Of a DNA stretch of 64,000 bases, positions 24,610-34,182 are shown in pieces. Made by a program: the position numbers and the translations under genes. The number at the start of each line of letters is the position of its first letter. Position 1 is the first letter of the stretch. The stretch covers positions 1,378,396 to 1,442,395 of the forward strand of contig NZ_BMBA01000001.1 of the NCBI RefSeq assembly GCF_017312485.1, given 5' to 3'. The stretch comes from Clostridium zeae (GTDB lineage: Bacteria; Bacillota; Clostridia; Clostridiales; Clostridiaceae). Below the pieces are notes generated by a model. The model was not told the DNA's origin. It was given only the letters and a program-made list of their open reading frames with translations, and searched no databases.

Positions 24610-25927
24610 AGATGTATATAAAAGCGCTAATAATAAGATACCTATCAAACTAGAACTTATAGACGATATTCAAAGCAAAATAAGTCATAAAGGTAATATT
24701 CCATCCACAAAACATATCATCTTACCTAAGTACAGTTTAGCAACATTCTTAATCATCATTTTATGTATCATAATAACCAAAACTTACACCTTCACCAATT
24801 CAGATATAATTAAAAATGAAAGCGTTCCTATACCTCAACAAAATATTCAAAATGGAGTCTCAATGAGTAAGTATTATAGGTACAATGGTAGTTACTACAA
24901 ATTAAAAGATGCCTATCCTGATATACAAAAAAATATTTCTAAACATTTATATGATGGTTTTTATGAAATTAAAAACATGCCATCTTCAAAGAGCATTGCA
25001 TTGTTTGCAAATGGCTATTACTACCGCTTAGATTATACTCATAAAGATACAATCTTATTTAATAATAAATCCTACCTTATAACTCAAAGTCAGTATATAC
25101 AAAATAATCCAATAAACGATGTAACTCCCGGAAAATATTTAGGAAAAGTTGATGACTATAGCATTTATGAAGTTTCAGATCATGATACCTCTAGTGAAGT
25201 TTTCGTAAAAATAGGGAATGACTACTTCAAAGCATATCAATATCTCTCCTATGTAGAACTGAATGGCATAAACTATGAACTTAAAACTGAAAAAAATCCA
25301 ATTAGTAAAGATTCTGTTGAAGAATATATAGGCATGGCCGGTCCTTATAAAGCTTATAGATATAGTAAGAATGATATTACTAAATCCATAGTTGTCCATA
25401 TAAATGATTCTGAAGAGGTTATAGCAGACACCACTACCCTTACAGACAAAGAACCTTTACCCGTTTCAAAATATGGAAGCGATGAAGAGTCTATGTTTCC
25501 AATATTCGCTTCAATACAATGGAGAAAACATGGAATTTATTCTTTTGATGGTGAAACTAATCACAGCCCTTCAAAAGAACAGATTGGAAATAAATTAGAT
25601 ACTATAAAAGTCGATAATTACTCTTACGAATTATATGAAATGAAAGGTGAAGACACCACCAAATCAATTATAGTAAAAAATAACAAGGTTTATTTAAGAT
25701 ATAATTTCATGTTTGCAGATATAATTAAGTTCGATGGTCACGATTATATAATCGGAGGTGGAGATCCAAATCATGTAAAAGGGGAACAAATAGGAACATT
25801 TGGAATCAATAAAATTTATGAGTTTAAAGGTGTGGATCCTTCAAAGATAATTGATGTATTCATGTCTAGCTCTCCAGATAATACTGGCTTGCGAGCTGAT
25901 TTTACCGCTTATAGACAAGATGATTGA
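24596..25927 (+). CDS. Membrane protein, probable anti-sigma factor with extracellular repeats
   Basis: A 443-residue protein: a cytoplasmic N-terminus of ~45 residues, one TM segment (~47-63) and a large outside domain. That domain has recurring blocks of about 100 residues, with pieces like YEMKGEDTTKSIIV and YEFKGVDPSKIIDV. Gene overlap of 14 bp with the ECF sigma and a single-TM layout fit an anti-sigma factor, though no zinc-binding HxxxCxxC motif is present. GGAGAG lies near the start; ATG at 24596 or 24602 are both possible. What the outer domain senses is unknown. Confidence 0.72.
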   Translation: MEMFKDVYKSANNKIPIKLELIDDIQSKISHKGNIPSTKHIILPKYSLATFLIIILCIIITKTYTFTNSDIIKNESVPIPQQNIQNGVSMSKYYRYNGSYYKLKDAYPDIQKNISKHLYDGFYEIKNMPSSKSIALFANGYYYRLDYTHKDTILFNNKSYLITQSQYIQNNPINDVTPGKYLGKVDDYSIYEVSDHDTSSEVFVKIGNDYFKAYQYLSYVELNGINYELKTEKNPISKDSVEEYIGMAGPYKAYRYSKNDITKSIVVHINDSEEVIADTTTLTDKEPLPVSKYGSDEESMFPIFASIQWRKHGIYSFDGETNHSPSKEQIGNKLDTIKVDNYSYELYEMKGEDTTKSIIVKNNKVYLRYNFMFADIIKFDGHDYIIGGGDPNHVKGEQIGTFGINKIYEFKGVDPSKIIDVFMSSSPDNTGLRADFTAYRQDD

Positions 25928-26000
25928 TTGCCATTAGGTGTTGATATAGTCATCTAACTTTCTTTTAAAACATTAAAACAATAATAAAGATATTTTACAA

Positions 26001-26041
26001 GAAGGCTGATGCAATCAAAACAATTACATCAGCCTCTTTTC
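26001..26041. terminator. Terminator between sigma operon and DUF4064-like gene
   Basis: AGGCTGATG (26003-26011) and CATCAGCCT (26027-26035) form a perfect stem followed by CTTTT on the plus strand. Confidence 0.75.
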
Positions 26042-26050
26042 ATATTTTAG

Positions 26051-26452
26051 CTAATTATTAATAGCAATTATTGACTTATTCCTAGCCATAGCAACTAAAC
26101 CTGATGCAACAAAAACTACACAGCTTATGAAATCCATCACAAATAAAGATATTATTCCACAACATATAAACCAAGTAGGAATCTTCTTTTCCACTTCTCC
26201 ACTTCTTAATCTTTTAGATAGATATAAATTAAGTAGGCCTATTCCAACAAATAATATTCCTATGGTTGTACTAAAGGAATATATGCTATCAATAACAGAT
26301 TGTGTTGCACTTATTGATAATTGCGAACTACCTGTTACGTTAAACCCTTGCCTTTTTATCATAGTTGAATATGGAATTATAGTGATTAATCCTGATATTA
26401 TCTGCCATGAACCTCCTATATAAGCTAGTATCTTTTCAAATTTTCTATCCAT
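26051..26452 (-). CDS. Small integral membrane protein (DUF4064-like)
   Basis: A 133-residue protein with three to four hydrophobic segments: ILAYIGGSWQIISGLITIIP, FSTTIGILFVGIGLLNLYL, a third near ICCGIISLFVMDFISCVVFV and an adjoining ASGLVAMA. The start MDRKFEKILAYIGG and pattern resemble DUF4064-type firmicute membrane proteins. It is a single gene between two terminator-like hairpins. No function is known; the assignment is by overall look. Confidence 0.6.
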   Translation of the reverse strand: MDRKFEKILAYIGGSWQIISGLITIIPYSTMIKRQGFNVTGSSQLSISATQSVIDSIYSFSTTIGILFVGIGLLNLYLSKRLRSGEVEKKIPTWFICCGIISLFVMDFISCVVFVASGLVAMARNKSIIAINN

Positions 26453-26487
26453 AGATATGCTCCTTCCATTTTCAATATGTACACAAG

Positions 26488-26520
26488 CAGTAATCTACAT
26501 ATATCAACATAGATTACTGC
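26488..26520 (-). terminator. Hairpin after the GH2 gene
   Basis: GCAGTAATCTA (26488-26498) and TAGATTACTGC (26510-26520) form a perfect 11-bp stem 13 bp past the GH2 stop. The T-run on the minus strand is weak, so termination efficiency is uncertain. Confidence 0.55.
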
Positions 26521-26532
26521 TTAAAAGGAATA

Positions 26533-28305
26533 TTAATTAGGTTTCCATTTTCCATCGTTTATTGATTTTATTATATCCACATCCACCTTGGGTTCTCTTT
26601 TATAAGTAAGTAATCCATTTATTTCTTGTTCAACATCAGTTATTTGGGTATATACAAAACCTTGTACCAAAGGTGATTCAAGTAATGGAGAAATTACATC
26701 GTAATATCTCTTAATAAAGTCTTCATCTGAGGATGCTGAAGAGTAGCCCCATCCCTTCCAATCACTTTTTTGATAGGATATTCCACCCATTTCAGATACG
26801 ATAATTGGCTGTCCTTCATATTCCCACCCTTGAGCAACTATGGTTCTTCCTGCTGGTGTAGAATTAAGTATGTTGTCTAAAGATGCATATCTACTTTTCA
26901 AAACTTCATTTTTCCATTCATAGTCATGGATTGTAAGAAGATCTGTTTTAGTATGATCCCATCCATCATTAGATATCACAGGCCTTGTTTGATCCAAAGA
27001 TTTAGTTAACCAGTACATGGATGCTGAATGAGCCTGTTCATTCTTATTATTCATTATACCTTCAACTCCCCAAGATTCATTTAAAGGAGTCCACGCCACT
27101 ATACAAGGATGATTGTAATCACGCTTTATCATATCCATCCATTCTTTAGTGATACGATCAACATAAGTTCTTGAATAATTATATGCACTGGCAATTTCAC
27201 CCCAAACAAGGAAGCCAAGTTTATCTGCCCAATAAAGATATCTAGGATCTTCTATTTTTTGATGTTTTCTAACACCGTTAAATCCCATGGACTTGCTTAA
27301 TTTTATATCCTTTACAAAATCCTCATCACTTGGAGCGGTTAATAGTGATTTCTCCCAATAGCCTTGATCTAATAATAATTTTTGGAAATAAGGTCTATTG
27401 TTCAACATGAACTTTCCTGAAACTATTGAAACTTTTCGGAGTCCAAAGTATGAATTAACCTCATCAATGCACTCATCATCAACTATAACCTTAAAATTTA
27501 TATCAAAAAGTACTGGATTTTCAGGTGTCCAAGCCCAGGATTCTTGATGATTCCAATCTATAGTAATATTCTGATCTAACCAGAAATCTCTTTTTCCTCT
27601 TCCATTTATTATACCTATTTTATCTTGAACAATCACTTTGTCTCTTAATGATATTGTAACTTCTAAATATGTGTTACTTGAAGCCTTATCTAACTCATAC
27701 TCCACATGCACTTTTTTATTATCAAGGTCTGGAGTAATCCATGTGTTTTGTAAGTAATTATCAGAAACAGCCTCAAGCCATACAGTTTGCCATATTCCTG
27801 TTGTTCTAGTATAAAATATTCCTTCTGATTTTTCCCTCCAGTACTGCTTACCTCTAGGAAGTTCTAAATCATACGTATAATCCTCTACCCTAATCACTAA
27901 TTTATTTCCACTATCTTTAAGTACATCAGTAATTTCTACTGAAAAAGGAACATGTCCTCCTTCATGAGTTATAACATGATTTCCATTTACCCATACATCC
28001 GCTTTATAATCAACAGCGCCGAAATGAAGATTTATTCTCTTATTTTTTAGCTTTTCTGGAATATTAAGCTCTCTTGAATACCATACAATATCATGAACCT
28101 CTTGTTCATTTATACCAGAAAGCTCACTTTGAAATACATAAGGTACCACTATCTTTTTACTAAAGGAATTGTTTTGGTACCATTTGCTTTTTAAGCCTAA
28201 ATCATTATCATCATATTCAAAATCCCAATCTCCATTTAAATTTAACCACGTTTCTCTTTCAAAATTTGGACGTGGATGTTCATTTCTAACAATATTTATT
28301 GCCAT
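26533..28305 (-). CDS. GH2-family glycosidase
   Basis: A 590-residue glycoside hydrolase family 2 enzyme: N-terminal sugar-binding jelly roll (~1-170), immunoglobulin-like domain (~175-295) and TIM barrel. The acid/base is the Glu of TPLNESWG (~409) and the nucleophile the Glu of IIVSEMGG (~504). Length and domain order resemble the short beta-glucuronidase/beta-galactosidase-like members. No signal peptide, so it is cytosolic. It is the last gene of an operon with two sugar ABC permeases and a binding protein, so it probably cleaves the imported glycoside. The exact sugar cannot be told. Confidence 0.93.
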   Translation of the reverse strand: MAINIVRNEHPRPNFERETWLNLNGDWDFEYDDNDLGLKSKWYQNNSFSKKIVVPYVFQSELSGINEQEVHDIVWYSRELNIPEKLKNKRINLHFGAVDYKADVWVNGNHVITHEGGHVPFSVEITDVLKDSGNKLVIRVEDYTYDLELPRGKQYWREKSEGIFYTRTTGIWQTVWLEAVSDNYLQNTWITPDLDNKKVHVEYELDKASSNTYLEVTISLRDKVIVQDKIGIINGRGKRDFWLDQNITIDWNHQESWAWTPENPVLFDINFKVIVDDECIDEVNSYFGLRKVSIVSGKFMLNNRPYFQKLLLDQGYWEKSLLTAPSDEDFVKDIKLSKSMGFNGVRKHQKIEDPRYLYWADKLGFLVWGEIASAYNYSRTYVDRITKEWMDMIKRDYNHPCIVAWTPLNESWGVEGIMNNKNEQAHSASMYWLTKSLDQTRPVISNDGWDHTKTDLLTIHDYEWKNEVLKSRYASLDNILNSTPAGRTIVAQGWEYEGQPIIVSEMGGISYQKSDWKGWGYSSASSDEDFIKRYYDVISPLLESPLVQGFVYTQITDVEQEINGLLTYKREPKVDVDIIKSINDGKWKPN

Positions 28306-28338
28306 ATCAGTTCCTCCTACTGTTGTTTTGTTTTTATT

Positions 28339-29181
28339 CTATCCCTTAATACCAGATGATAAATTAAGTCCTTCTAAGAAATACTTTTGAGTAAATAAAT
28401 ATAATATAAATGTTGGTATTATGGCTATAACTGCCGAAGTAGTTAAACGACCATAATCTGTTGTGTACATACCCTGGAAAAGTTGTAAAGCAGGGGTTAA
28501 TGGTAAGTTCTCAATATTGTTGTATACAATTGATGGCCATAAAAAGTCATTCCAAGCCCCAGTGAAAGTAAATAATGCTACCACTGTTAATACAGGTCTT
28601 ATAAGTGGTAAAATTACTTTAGTATATATCTGAAAATCGCTAGCACCATCTATTCTTGCTGATTCATCGTATTCTTTAGGTATGCTTACCATGAACTGTT
28701 TTATTAAAAATATGTTAAATACACCTGAGACACCTGGAACTATAATAGCAAGAGGCGTGTCTATCCAGTTAAACATACTTACTATTTTATATAGTGGAAT
28801 AAGATTAACTATACTTGGAAACATCATAGTGCTTAAAAGAATCCAGAATATAAAATCTCTTCCTTTGAACTTAAGTCTTGAGTATGCGTAAGCTGCAGAA
28901 GAAGCTATTATTAGCACTAAGACAGTTTGAGATACTGCTATAAGTAAAGAATTTAGAAACCATCTAACTATAGGTGCACTGTCAAAGTTAGTTAATACTT
29001 TTACATAGTTTTCCACTATCCACTGCTGTGGTAATAATTTGTAGCCCATTGAATTGATCTCAACGTTTGATTTAAACGAAGATAATACTGCATATAAGAC
29101 TGGAAGTATCCAAATAAGCGCCATTGCAAAAAGAAATATAAACGCGGCAACTTTTGGGCCCTTCTTTTTAATCCATACCAT
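28339..29181 (-). CDS. Carbohydrate ABC transporter permease (MalG type)
   Basis: A 280-residue inner-membrane permease with six TM helices and the EAA loop EYDESARIDGASDFQIYTKV that docks the ATPase. It is the second permease of a CUT1-type sugar importer and partners the product of the gene 18 bp upstream. No ATP-binding gene is in the operon, as is common in Firmicutes where a shared MsmK-type ATPase serves several importers. The GH2 gene follows 33 bp downstream. Confidence 0.93.
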   Translation of the reverse strand: MVWIKKKGPKVAAFIFLFAMALIWILPVLYAVLSSFKSNVEINSMGYKLLPQQWIVENYVKVLTNFDSAPIVRWFLNSLLIAVSQTVLVLIIASSAAYAYSRLKFKGRDFIFWILLSTMMFPSIVNLIPLYKIVSMFNWIDTPLAIIVPGVSGVFNIFLIKQFMVSIPKEYDESARIDGASDFQIYTKVILPLIRPVLTVVALFTFTGAWNDFLWPSIVYNNIENLPLTPALQLFQGMYTTDYGRLTTSAVIAIIPTFILYLFTQKYFLEGLNLSSGIKG

Positions 29182-29199
29182 TCTTCATCACCTCTTTAA

Positions 29200-30069
29200 T
29201 TAATCTTTATCTCTAAGAAAATAGAATTGCAGTGATGCGACAAAAACTATACACAATCCAAGCATAACTGCCATGGCAGATGCTATACCAGCGATTGATT
29301 CACCAGTACCAAATGCTGTTTGTCTTATATACATCAAAAGTACAGTGGTTGACCCTGCTGGTCCCCCTTTACTAAACATTAGAGGCTGTCCATATATATT
29401 AAGTTGAGCAATGGTTGTCATAACAAGGGTATAAGCAAGTTGATTTTTGATTGAAGGTAGCGTGATTTTTAGGAACTTCATCACAGCTCCAGCTCCATCA
29501 AGCGATGCAGCTTCATATAAATCCGCAGGCACGCCCGCTATGGCTGCTTGATATATAACCATATTTCCTCCTATATACCACCAAACAGTGATAGTTATAA
29601 TAGCAATCCATACATATGGTTGAATGCCACCCCAATTGATAGATTGACCTAAAATCTTGTTTATTGGTCCAAAATTCTTATTAAACAAAAATCCCCAAGC
29701 CAATATAACTGATGAAATTGAAAAAAGGGTTGGAAGGTAAAATATAGATTGAAATATCTTGTGTCCCTTAGGTTTCGCATTAAGAGCTGCAGCCAACAAT
29801 AACGGAACTATTACACAAAAAGGTACACTGAACAAGGTAAAAGTAAGAGTGTTCTTTAATCCATTATGAAACTGGGTATAAAAGGTTGACTTAGAATTAG
29901 CTAATATTTCAGCGTAATTTTTAAGTCCTACCCACTGAGGAGTACCCATAAGATTCCATTGAGTAAAAGAAATTATTATTCCGAATATAGCTGGAATACC
30001 GAAAAAAACTATAAATAGAATCAAATGCGGTGCTATAAACACATATGGTGTGTACTTTCTTTTCTCCAT
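29200..30069 (-). CDS. Carbohydrate ABC transporter permease (MalF/UgpA type)
   Basis: A 289-residue six-TM permease with the EAA loop DLYEAASLDGAGAVMKFLKI. It is the first permease of the CUT1 importer, lying between the binding-protein gene (210 bp upstream, with a hairpin between) and the MalG-type permease. The start MEKRKYTPYVFIAPHL is typical. Transported sugar is unknown; the linked GH2 enzyme suggests an oligosaccharide or glycoside. Confidence 0.93.
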   Translation of the reverse strand: MEKRKYTPYVFIAPHLILFIVFFGIPAIFGIIISFTQWNLMGTPQWVGLKNYAEILANSKSTFYTQFHNGLKNTLTFTLFSVPFCVIVPLLLAAALNAKPKGHKIFQSIFYLPTLFSISSVILAWGFLFNKNFGPINKILGQSINWGGIQPYVWIAIITITVWWYIGGNMVIYQAAIAGVPADLYEAASLDGAGAVMKFLKITLPSIKNQLAYTLVMTTIAQLNIYGQPLMFSKGGPAGSTTVLLMYIRQTAFGTGESIAGIASAMAVMLGLCIVFVASLQFYFLRDKD

Positions 30070-30188
30070 TACATTGTTTCACCTCACCTATTATAGAGTT
30101 GTATTTATAGATAACTCACTTTTTTAAGTAATTTATATTTTTAAATTCTCCTACGAGAATCTAGCGAAGTTTTAAAAATATATTTCGA

Positions 30189-30254
30189 GTTTAGGTGTTC
30201 ATATTTGATATTATTGTTGAAATTAAGATATTTCTACAAGAGATGACACCTTAA
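30189..30254 (-). other. Imperfect hairpin between binding-protein and permease genes
   Basis: GTTTAGGTGTTCAT (30189-30202) and ATGACACCTTAAC (30242-30254) can pair with few mismatches across a 39-nt loop. Hairpins here in sugar ABC operons often protect the binding-protein mRNA, giving it higher expression than the permeases. No T-run follows on the minus strand. Confidence 0.4.
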
Positions 30255-30279
30255 CTTCAACACAATCCCTAATATATAA

Positions 30280-31545
30280 CTACTTACCGCTAGCTATTCT
30301 ATCTTCTGTTTCCTTTTGTGCTTGTTCTAGTCCTTTTTTAATATCCATCTTACCGAAAACTGTATCTAATACAATCTTATCTAGGGACTCAGCTACATAT
30401 CCATAGTATTGATAATTGAATACATGAAGAGCCTCTGGTTCTTTAGCTAGGAAAGCTTGTGGTTCCTTTGCAAATTCAGCACTTGTTTGAACTGCCATTG
30501 ACGCTGGGTTTTGTCCTGCATCTGTAGCCCATTTTAATGAGTTAGCTTGCATCCATTTTAAGAAATCTATAACACCCTGTGTTTTAGCTTCATCTCTTGC
30601 AGGGTTTTTAAACATTACAAAGTTGTGAGAAGATGACCAGTTAACTAGTTTATTCTTATCAAAAGTTATAAAGTTAGTCATTTTCCAAGGTGCTTTTGCA
30701 TCTTTTAAGCCATTACGCATCCAAATTCCTTCTGGCCAGAAGATTAATTTTCCATTCATAAATAATTGTTGTGGATCATCACCATCTTGTGTTGCAATTT
30801 TGTCTGTAACAAAACTCTTCATTGTTGTTAAAGCCTTTTCAGCTTCAGGAGTGTTAACAGTTGGTTTTGTTCCATCAGAAGTTATATCTCCTCCTAATTG
30901 CTTTATCCAAGCTAATGTCATAACTCTCATCCAGTCAACACCAATTGCTGCAATTTTATCTTTTTTAGCTGCTTCACCTACTTCTTTAACTTCATCCATT
31001 GTTATAACTCCATCATCAAGTACGTGAGGACCATACTTAGCTAGTAGGTCTGGATTGTAGTAAGTAATATATGAGTGAACATCAAGTGGAATACCATATC
31101 TCTTGTTGTCTACAGCTCCAACTCTCCAACCTTCTTTTAAATAATTCTCTTCCTTAATATTATTTCCATCCTTTGATATAGCATCATCATAAGAAACTAG
31201 CATATCATTTTTTACGAATAAAGGAATTCTTTCAGCATGTACAATTGTTAAATCAGGAACATTTTTACCTGAGCTTACAACACTAGGTATCTTCGTATAC
31301 ATATCATTTGCTTCTATAGGTACGTGTTTAACTTTATATTTTGGATTTGTCTTATTATATTCAGCTATTATCGAAGTCATTGTGTCACCATCTGGGCCAG
31401 TAAGTGGCGTCCAAAGTACGATTTCATTCTTGGATGTAGATGCTGAAGTGGCAGAACTGCCCCCTTTACCGCATCCAGCAAATAGTGAGGTAATAGTTAA
31501 GGTCGAAAGGACAACGCTAAGTATTGTTTTAATTTTACGATTCAT
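30280..31545 (-). CDS. Sugar ABC transporter substrate-binding lipoprotein
   Basis: A 421-residue extracellular solute-binding protein (family 1). The signal peptide ends in lipobox LFAGC (Cys near residue 25), followed by a Gly/Ser linker and IVLWTPLTGPDGDTM, the usual first strand. GGAGGAG lies 5 nt before the ATG at 31545; the longer frame from 31617 is rejected because it crosses the promoter region. It is first in the operon with two permeases and a GH2 enzyme. The bound sugar is unknown. Confidence 0.94.
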   Translation of the reverse strand: MNRKIKTILSVVLSTLTITSLFAGCGKGGSSATSASTSKNEIVLWTPLTGPDGDTMTSIIAEYNKTNPKYKVKHVPIEANDMYTKIPSVVSSGKNVPDLTIVHAERIPLFVKNDMLVSYDDAISKDGNNIKEENYLKEGWRVGAVDNKRYGIPLDVHSYITYYNPDLLAKYGPHVLDDGVITMDEVKEVGEAAKKDKIAAIGVDWMRVMTLAWIKQLGGDITSDGTKPTVNTPEAEKALTTMKSFVTDKIATQDGDDPQQLFMNGKLIFWPEGIWMRNGLKDAKAPWKMTNFITFDKNKLVNWSSSHNFVMFKNPARDEAKTQGVIDFLKWMQANSLKWATDAGQNPASMAVQTSAEFAKEPQAFLAKEPEALHVFNYQYYGYVAESLDKIVLDTVFGKMDIKKGLEQAQKETEDRIASGK

Positions 31546-31581
31546 AATATCTCCTCCAAAAATAATGTATTGTATATTTAA

Positions 31582-31607
31582 ACGTAAATCTATGATAAGG
31601 TTTACGT
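31582..31607 (-). promoter_or_regulatory. Inverted repeat upstream of the sugar ABC operon
   Basis: ACGTAAA (31582-31588) and TTTACGT (31601-31607) are exact inverted repeats with a 12-bp spacer, about 40 bp before the binding-protein start. It is a candidate operator; the regulator is unknown, and the ArsR-type protein at 33 kb is one candidate. Confidence 0.4.
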
Positions 31608-31655
31608 ATACAAGCAAAAAAATTTACACTTACTGATTAATAACATATTTGTCCA

Positions 31656-32669
31656 CTAAGAAGTTTTAACAATATTATCAGATGATTTCTTTACCTTTGA
31701 TACTATTGATACAAAGTAATATACTATAGCTAAAAAAATTACTTCCATATATATGCACTCTAAAGGCTTTAGTATTAATTTGTTGAATTTTGAATCTAGA
31801 GAGAAAATGAATATATTGCTTACTACTAAACAAAAAAGTACATTTTGTCCAAAAGCTATAATAGGCTTTAAATATAAAATGAATCTTTCAAGCATTATTG
31901 CTGCCAAATAGTACAAATATAATATAAACATTGGCGCAACTATCCACGACAATGAAGGGGGGAATCTGCAAGGAGGTGCTTTTAAAACAATTATCTCGTA
32001 TATAGGGTACACACTTAATAATAGCGCACCTCCTGCAAAGGCTAAATTGAACTTTATGTCATACTTTTTAAAGTACATTCCTAGCATATAAAAAGGCATA
32101 TACTGCAGCACTGGGAAAGCTGCAAATTTATTAGTTCCTATAAGTACACCTAATTGATTAATTGTTATCTTTTCGTATGGTATAAAACAGGTTAAAAATA
32201 AGCTAAAGAAAATTATCCAAAATAAAATTTTAATACTTAGAACTTTCTTAAAAGGTCTAAAAAGTATTAAGGTTACAAGACTAAAATAAGCAAAAGAGGC
32301 TAAAAATTCTGACCATCCTGGCATAGTATTTAATAGAATTATCTCCTTAAAAGTGTTCCATTCAATTGGACGGCCTGCTACAAATAGCTGAAATGCACTG
32401 CCAGAGACATAAAAAGCTATTAATGTTTTTATACTGTTTTTTATTATTTTTTTGTATACACACTTCAAATCTTTTTCAAGATATGAAATTTCGGCAACAT
32501 AACCAAAACAAAATACAAATCCAGAAAAAGTGATTACATTTCCTATATTAATTACATATTGTACCGAGGGTGATATAGCTGGATCTGAAAAGAACTGCAT
32601 AATATGCACCAATACCATCCCAATAACCAGAAGCCCTTTAAATATATCTATTGAAAAATTTCTTCCCAT
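31656..32669 (-). CDS. Membrane acyltransferase-3-like protein
   Basis: A 337-residue protein with about ten TM helices. The start MGRNFSIDIFKGLLVIGMVLVH, with the conserved R/D and a His at the end of TM1, fits the acyltransferase-3 superfamily that O-acylates cell-surface sugars. The C-terminus is short and charged (VKKSSDNIVKTS). It lies upstream of the sugar ABC operon on the same strand but is separated by a promoter-sized gap. The acceptor is unknown. Confidence 0.72.
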   Translation of the reverse strand: MGRNFSIDIFKGLLVIGMVLVHIMQFFSDPAISPSVQYVINIGNVITFSGFVFCFGYVAEISYLEKDLKCVYKKIIKNSIKTLIAFYVSGSAFQLFVAGRPIEWNTFKEIILLNTMPGWSEFLASFAYFSLVTLILFRPFKKVLSIKILFWIIFFSLFLTCFIPYEKITINQLGVLIGTNKFAAFPVLQYMPFYMLGMYFKKYDIKFNLAFAGGALLLSVYPIYEIIVLKAPPCRFPPSLSWIVAPMFILYLYYLAAIMLERFILYLKPIIAFGQNVLFCLVVSNIFIFSLDSKFNKLILKPLECIYMEVIFLAIVYYFVSIVSKVKKSSDNIVKTS

Positions 32670-32921
32670 CGTTCACCTCTTGTTTTGTAATTTGGTAAAT
32701 TTAATACAATCAACTTTATCTCCATCAGTATTTGACATCGTTTTCATCAAAATTTATTTTGTAAGCCTGCAGAATAAATACTTTTCATAAAAAAAGCAAT
32801 ATAAAACACATTTATTGTAATATAATAATTTTTATGTAGGATTAAGTAAAAAAATACTACATTCATTTATACTAACCTCACTATGCATGTACCACTCTGA
32901 ATTAAATGCACTTTTTCTACC

Positions 32922-32945
32922 ACTCTCACCAAAACTGGTGAGAGT
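32922..32945. terminator. Hairpin after the ArsR-type regulator
   Basis: ACTCTCACC and GGTGAGAGT pair around AAAACT. The T-run is better on the plus strand (TTTTAA) than on the minus, so it is a weak terminator for the minus-strand regulator. Confidence 0.5.
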
Positions 32946-32977
32946 TTTAAAAATTCATTCCAAAAATCACATATATC

Positions 32978-33907
32978 TTACATACTATAATCTATTCTCA
33001 TAACTATATTCTGTTCGTAATCACCAAACTTTTCACCAAAGATATTCACTCCACCTACATGTTTAGCATCTTCTTTTACTCCAATTCGAACAGTTATAAA
33101 TTTGTCCTCTTTAAGCTTTAAATCCTCGATTTTGACACTTGACATTCTAGTCTCATCTATAAAAGACCCTTCCTTGTTTACTCTCCAGGTTTTCAACAGT
33201 CCATATTGCGTACAACCATCAGACCACCATATAGGGTTCAACCTTCCTCTTCTACCACCAAAATCTCCAGGACTAGTCCAAGTTCCAACTTCTATCCCAT
33301 TTACCCACATCGTTATATCCGAAGGCCAATTGTTTCTATAATTTGGTGCTTCAGAACATAATTCCATAGACACTTCAAATAATTTTTCTTTTCCTATCTG
33401 GAGAACATTATTCGGAAAACGGTATTCTATATAGCCTTTGTGAAACCAAATAAGTTGAGCTGTTGTTCTCATCGGATTATAGAATCTTCTAGGATCATCT
33501 TCCGAATCTATAAACCCATTTTCGTTTACCATACCACATGTAGGATGAACTTCACAATCAACGAAATTTCCAAGTGGCATATTAATATAGAAAGAATTAT
33601 CTTGCGAATGCAGATTCACCGTATCAAGTTGTATATTGATTTTATCCATCTTCCTACTACATACTTTCATGGATCCTCTCACACCAGGTTGAAGTTCTGT
33701 ATTGATAATACCAGCATCCTCAAGAATTTTTACATTAAGCGCAGCAGTTGAAGTAGGTATATTAAGTTTTTCCGCGATTTCGTTTACATTATGACTGTTA
33801 TAATTCAAAAGTTTTATTATTTCTAATCTAACTTCAGAAGCTAAGGCTTTAGCTATGTTGTACAATTCATCGCTTCTTTCTAAATCCAAATCTACAATCT
33901 TACTCAT
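32978..33907 (-). CDS. ArsR-type HTH regulator with large C-terminal domain
   Basis: A 309-residue protein. Residues ~12-75 form an ArsR-like winged helix (KALASEVRLEIIKLLNYNS, NEIAEKLNIPTSTAALNV). The remaining ~230 residues are beta-rich with many Trp, Gly and Asp (WVNGIEVGTWTSPGDFGGRR, NPIWWSDG), looking like a sugar-binding jelly roll fused to the DNA-binding domain. Classic ArsR proteins are ~100 residues, so this is a one-component sensor of different type. It lies among glycan genes, suggesting it senses a carbohydrate. Its targets are unknown; the adjacent ABC/GH2 operon is the best guess. Confidence 0.75.
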   Translation of the reverse strand: MSKIVDLDLERSDELYNIAKALASEVRLEIIKLLNYNSHNVNEIAEKLNIPTSTAALNVKILEDAGIINTELQPGVRGSMKVCSRKMDKINIQLDTVNLHSQDNSFYINMPLGNFVDCEVHPTCGMVNENGFIDSEDDPRRFYNPMRTTAQLIWFHKGYIEYRFPNNVLQIGKEKLFEVSMELCSEAPNYRNNWPSDITMWVNGIEVGTWTSPGDFGGRRGRLNPIWWSDGCTQYGLLKTWRVNKEGSFIDETRMSSVKIEDLKLKEDKFITVRIGVKEDAKHVGGVNIFGEKFGDYEQNIVMRIDYSM

Positions 33908-34131
33908 TGATTTATCTTCCCTTCTGTGTAGGTAACATCAAACAAAATATTTATTACAATATTTATGTTTTATTACACCTTTATTATATAATTATTTTTT
34001 TGGAAAATCAAGGTATTTATTTCACATTTTTAACTTTATTCCATACTTTTTGGTATGTTTAAATATAAGTATAACAAGTCTAGTTTAAGACTTCTACCAG
34101 TTAATAGAAAATTTAAATTTTTGACGAATTA

Positions 34132-34172
34132 AAAGAGTGATAAGTAGCGTTTAATGCCATCATCACTCTTAT
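34132..34172 (-). terminator. Terminator of the MerR gene
   Basis: AAGAGTGAT (34133-34141) and ATCACTCTT (34162-34170) form a perfect 9-bp stem followed by TTTT on the minus strand, just after the MerR stop. Confidence 0.65.
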
Positions 34173-34182
34173 CATAAGAAAC

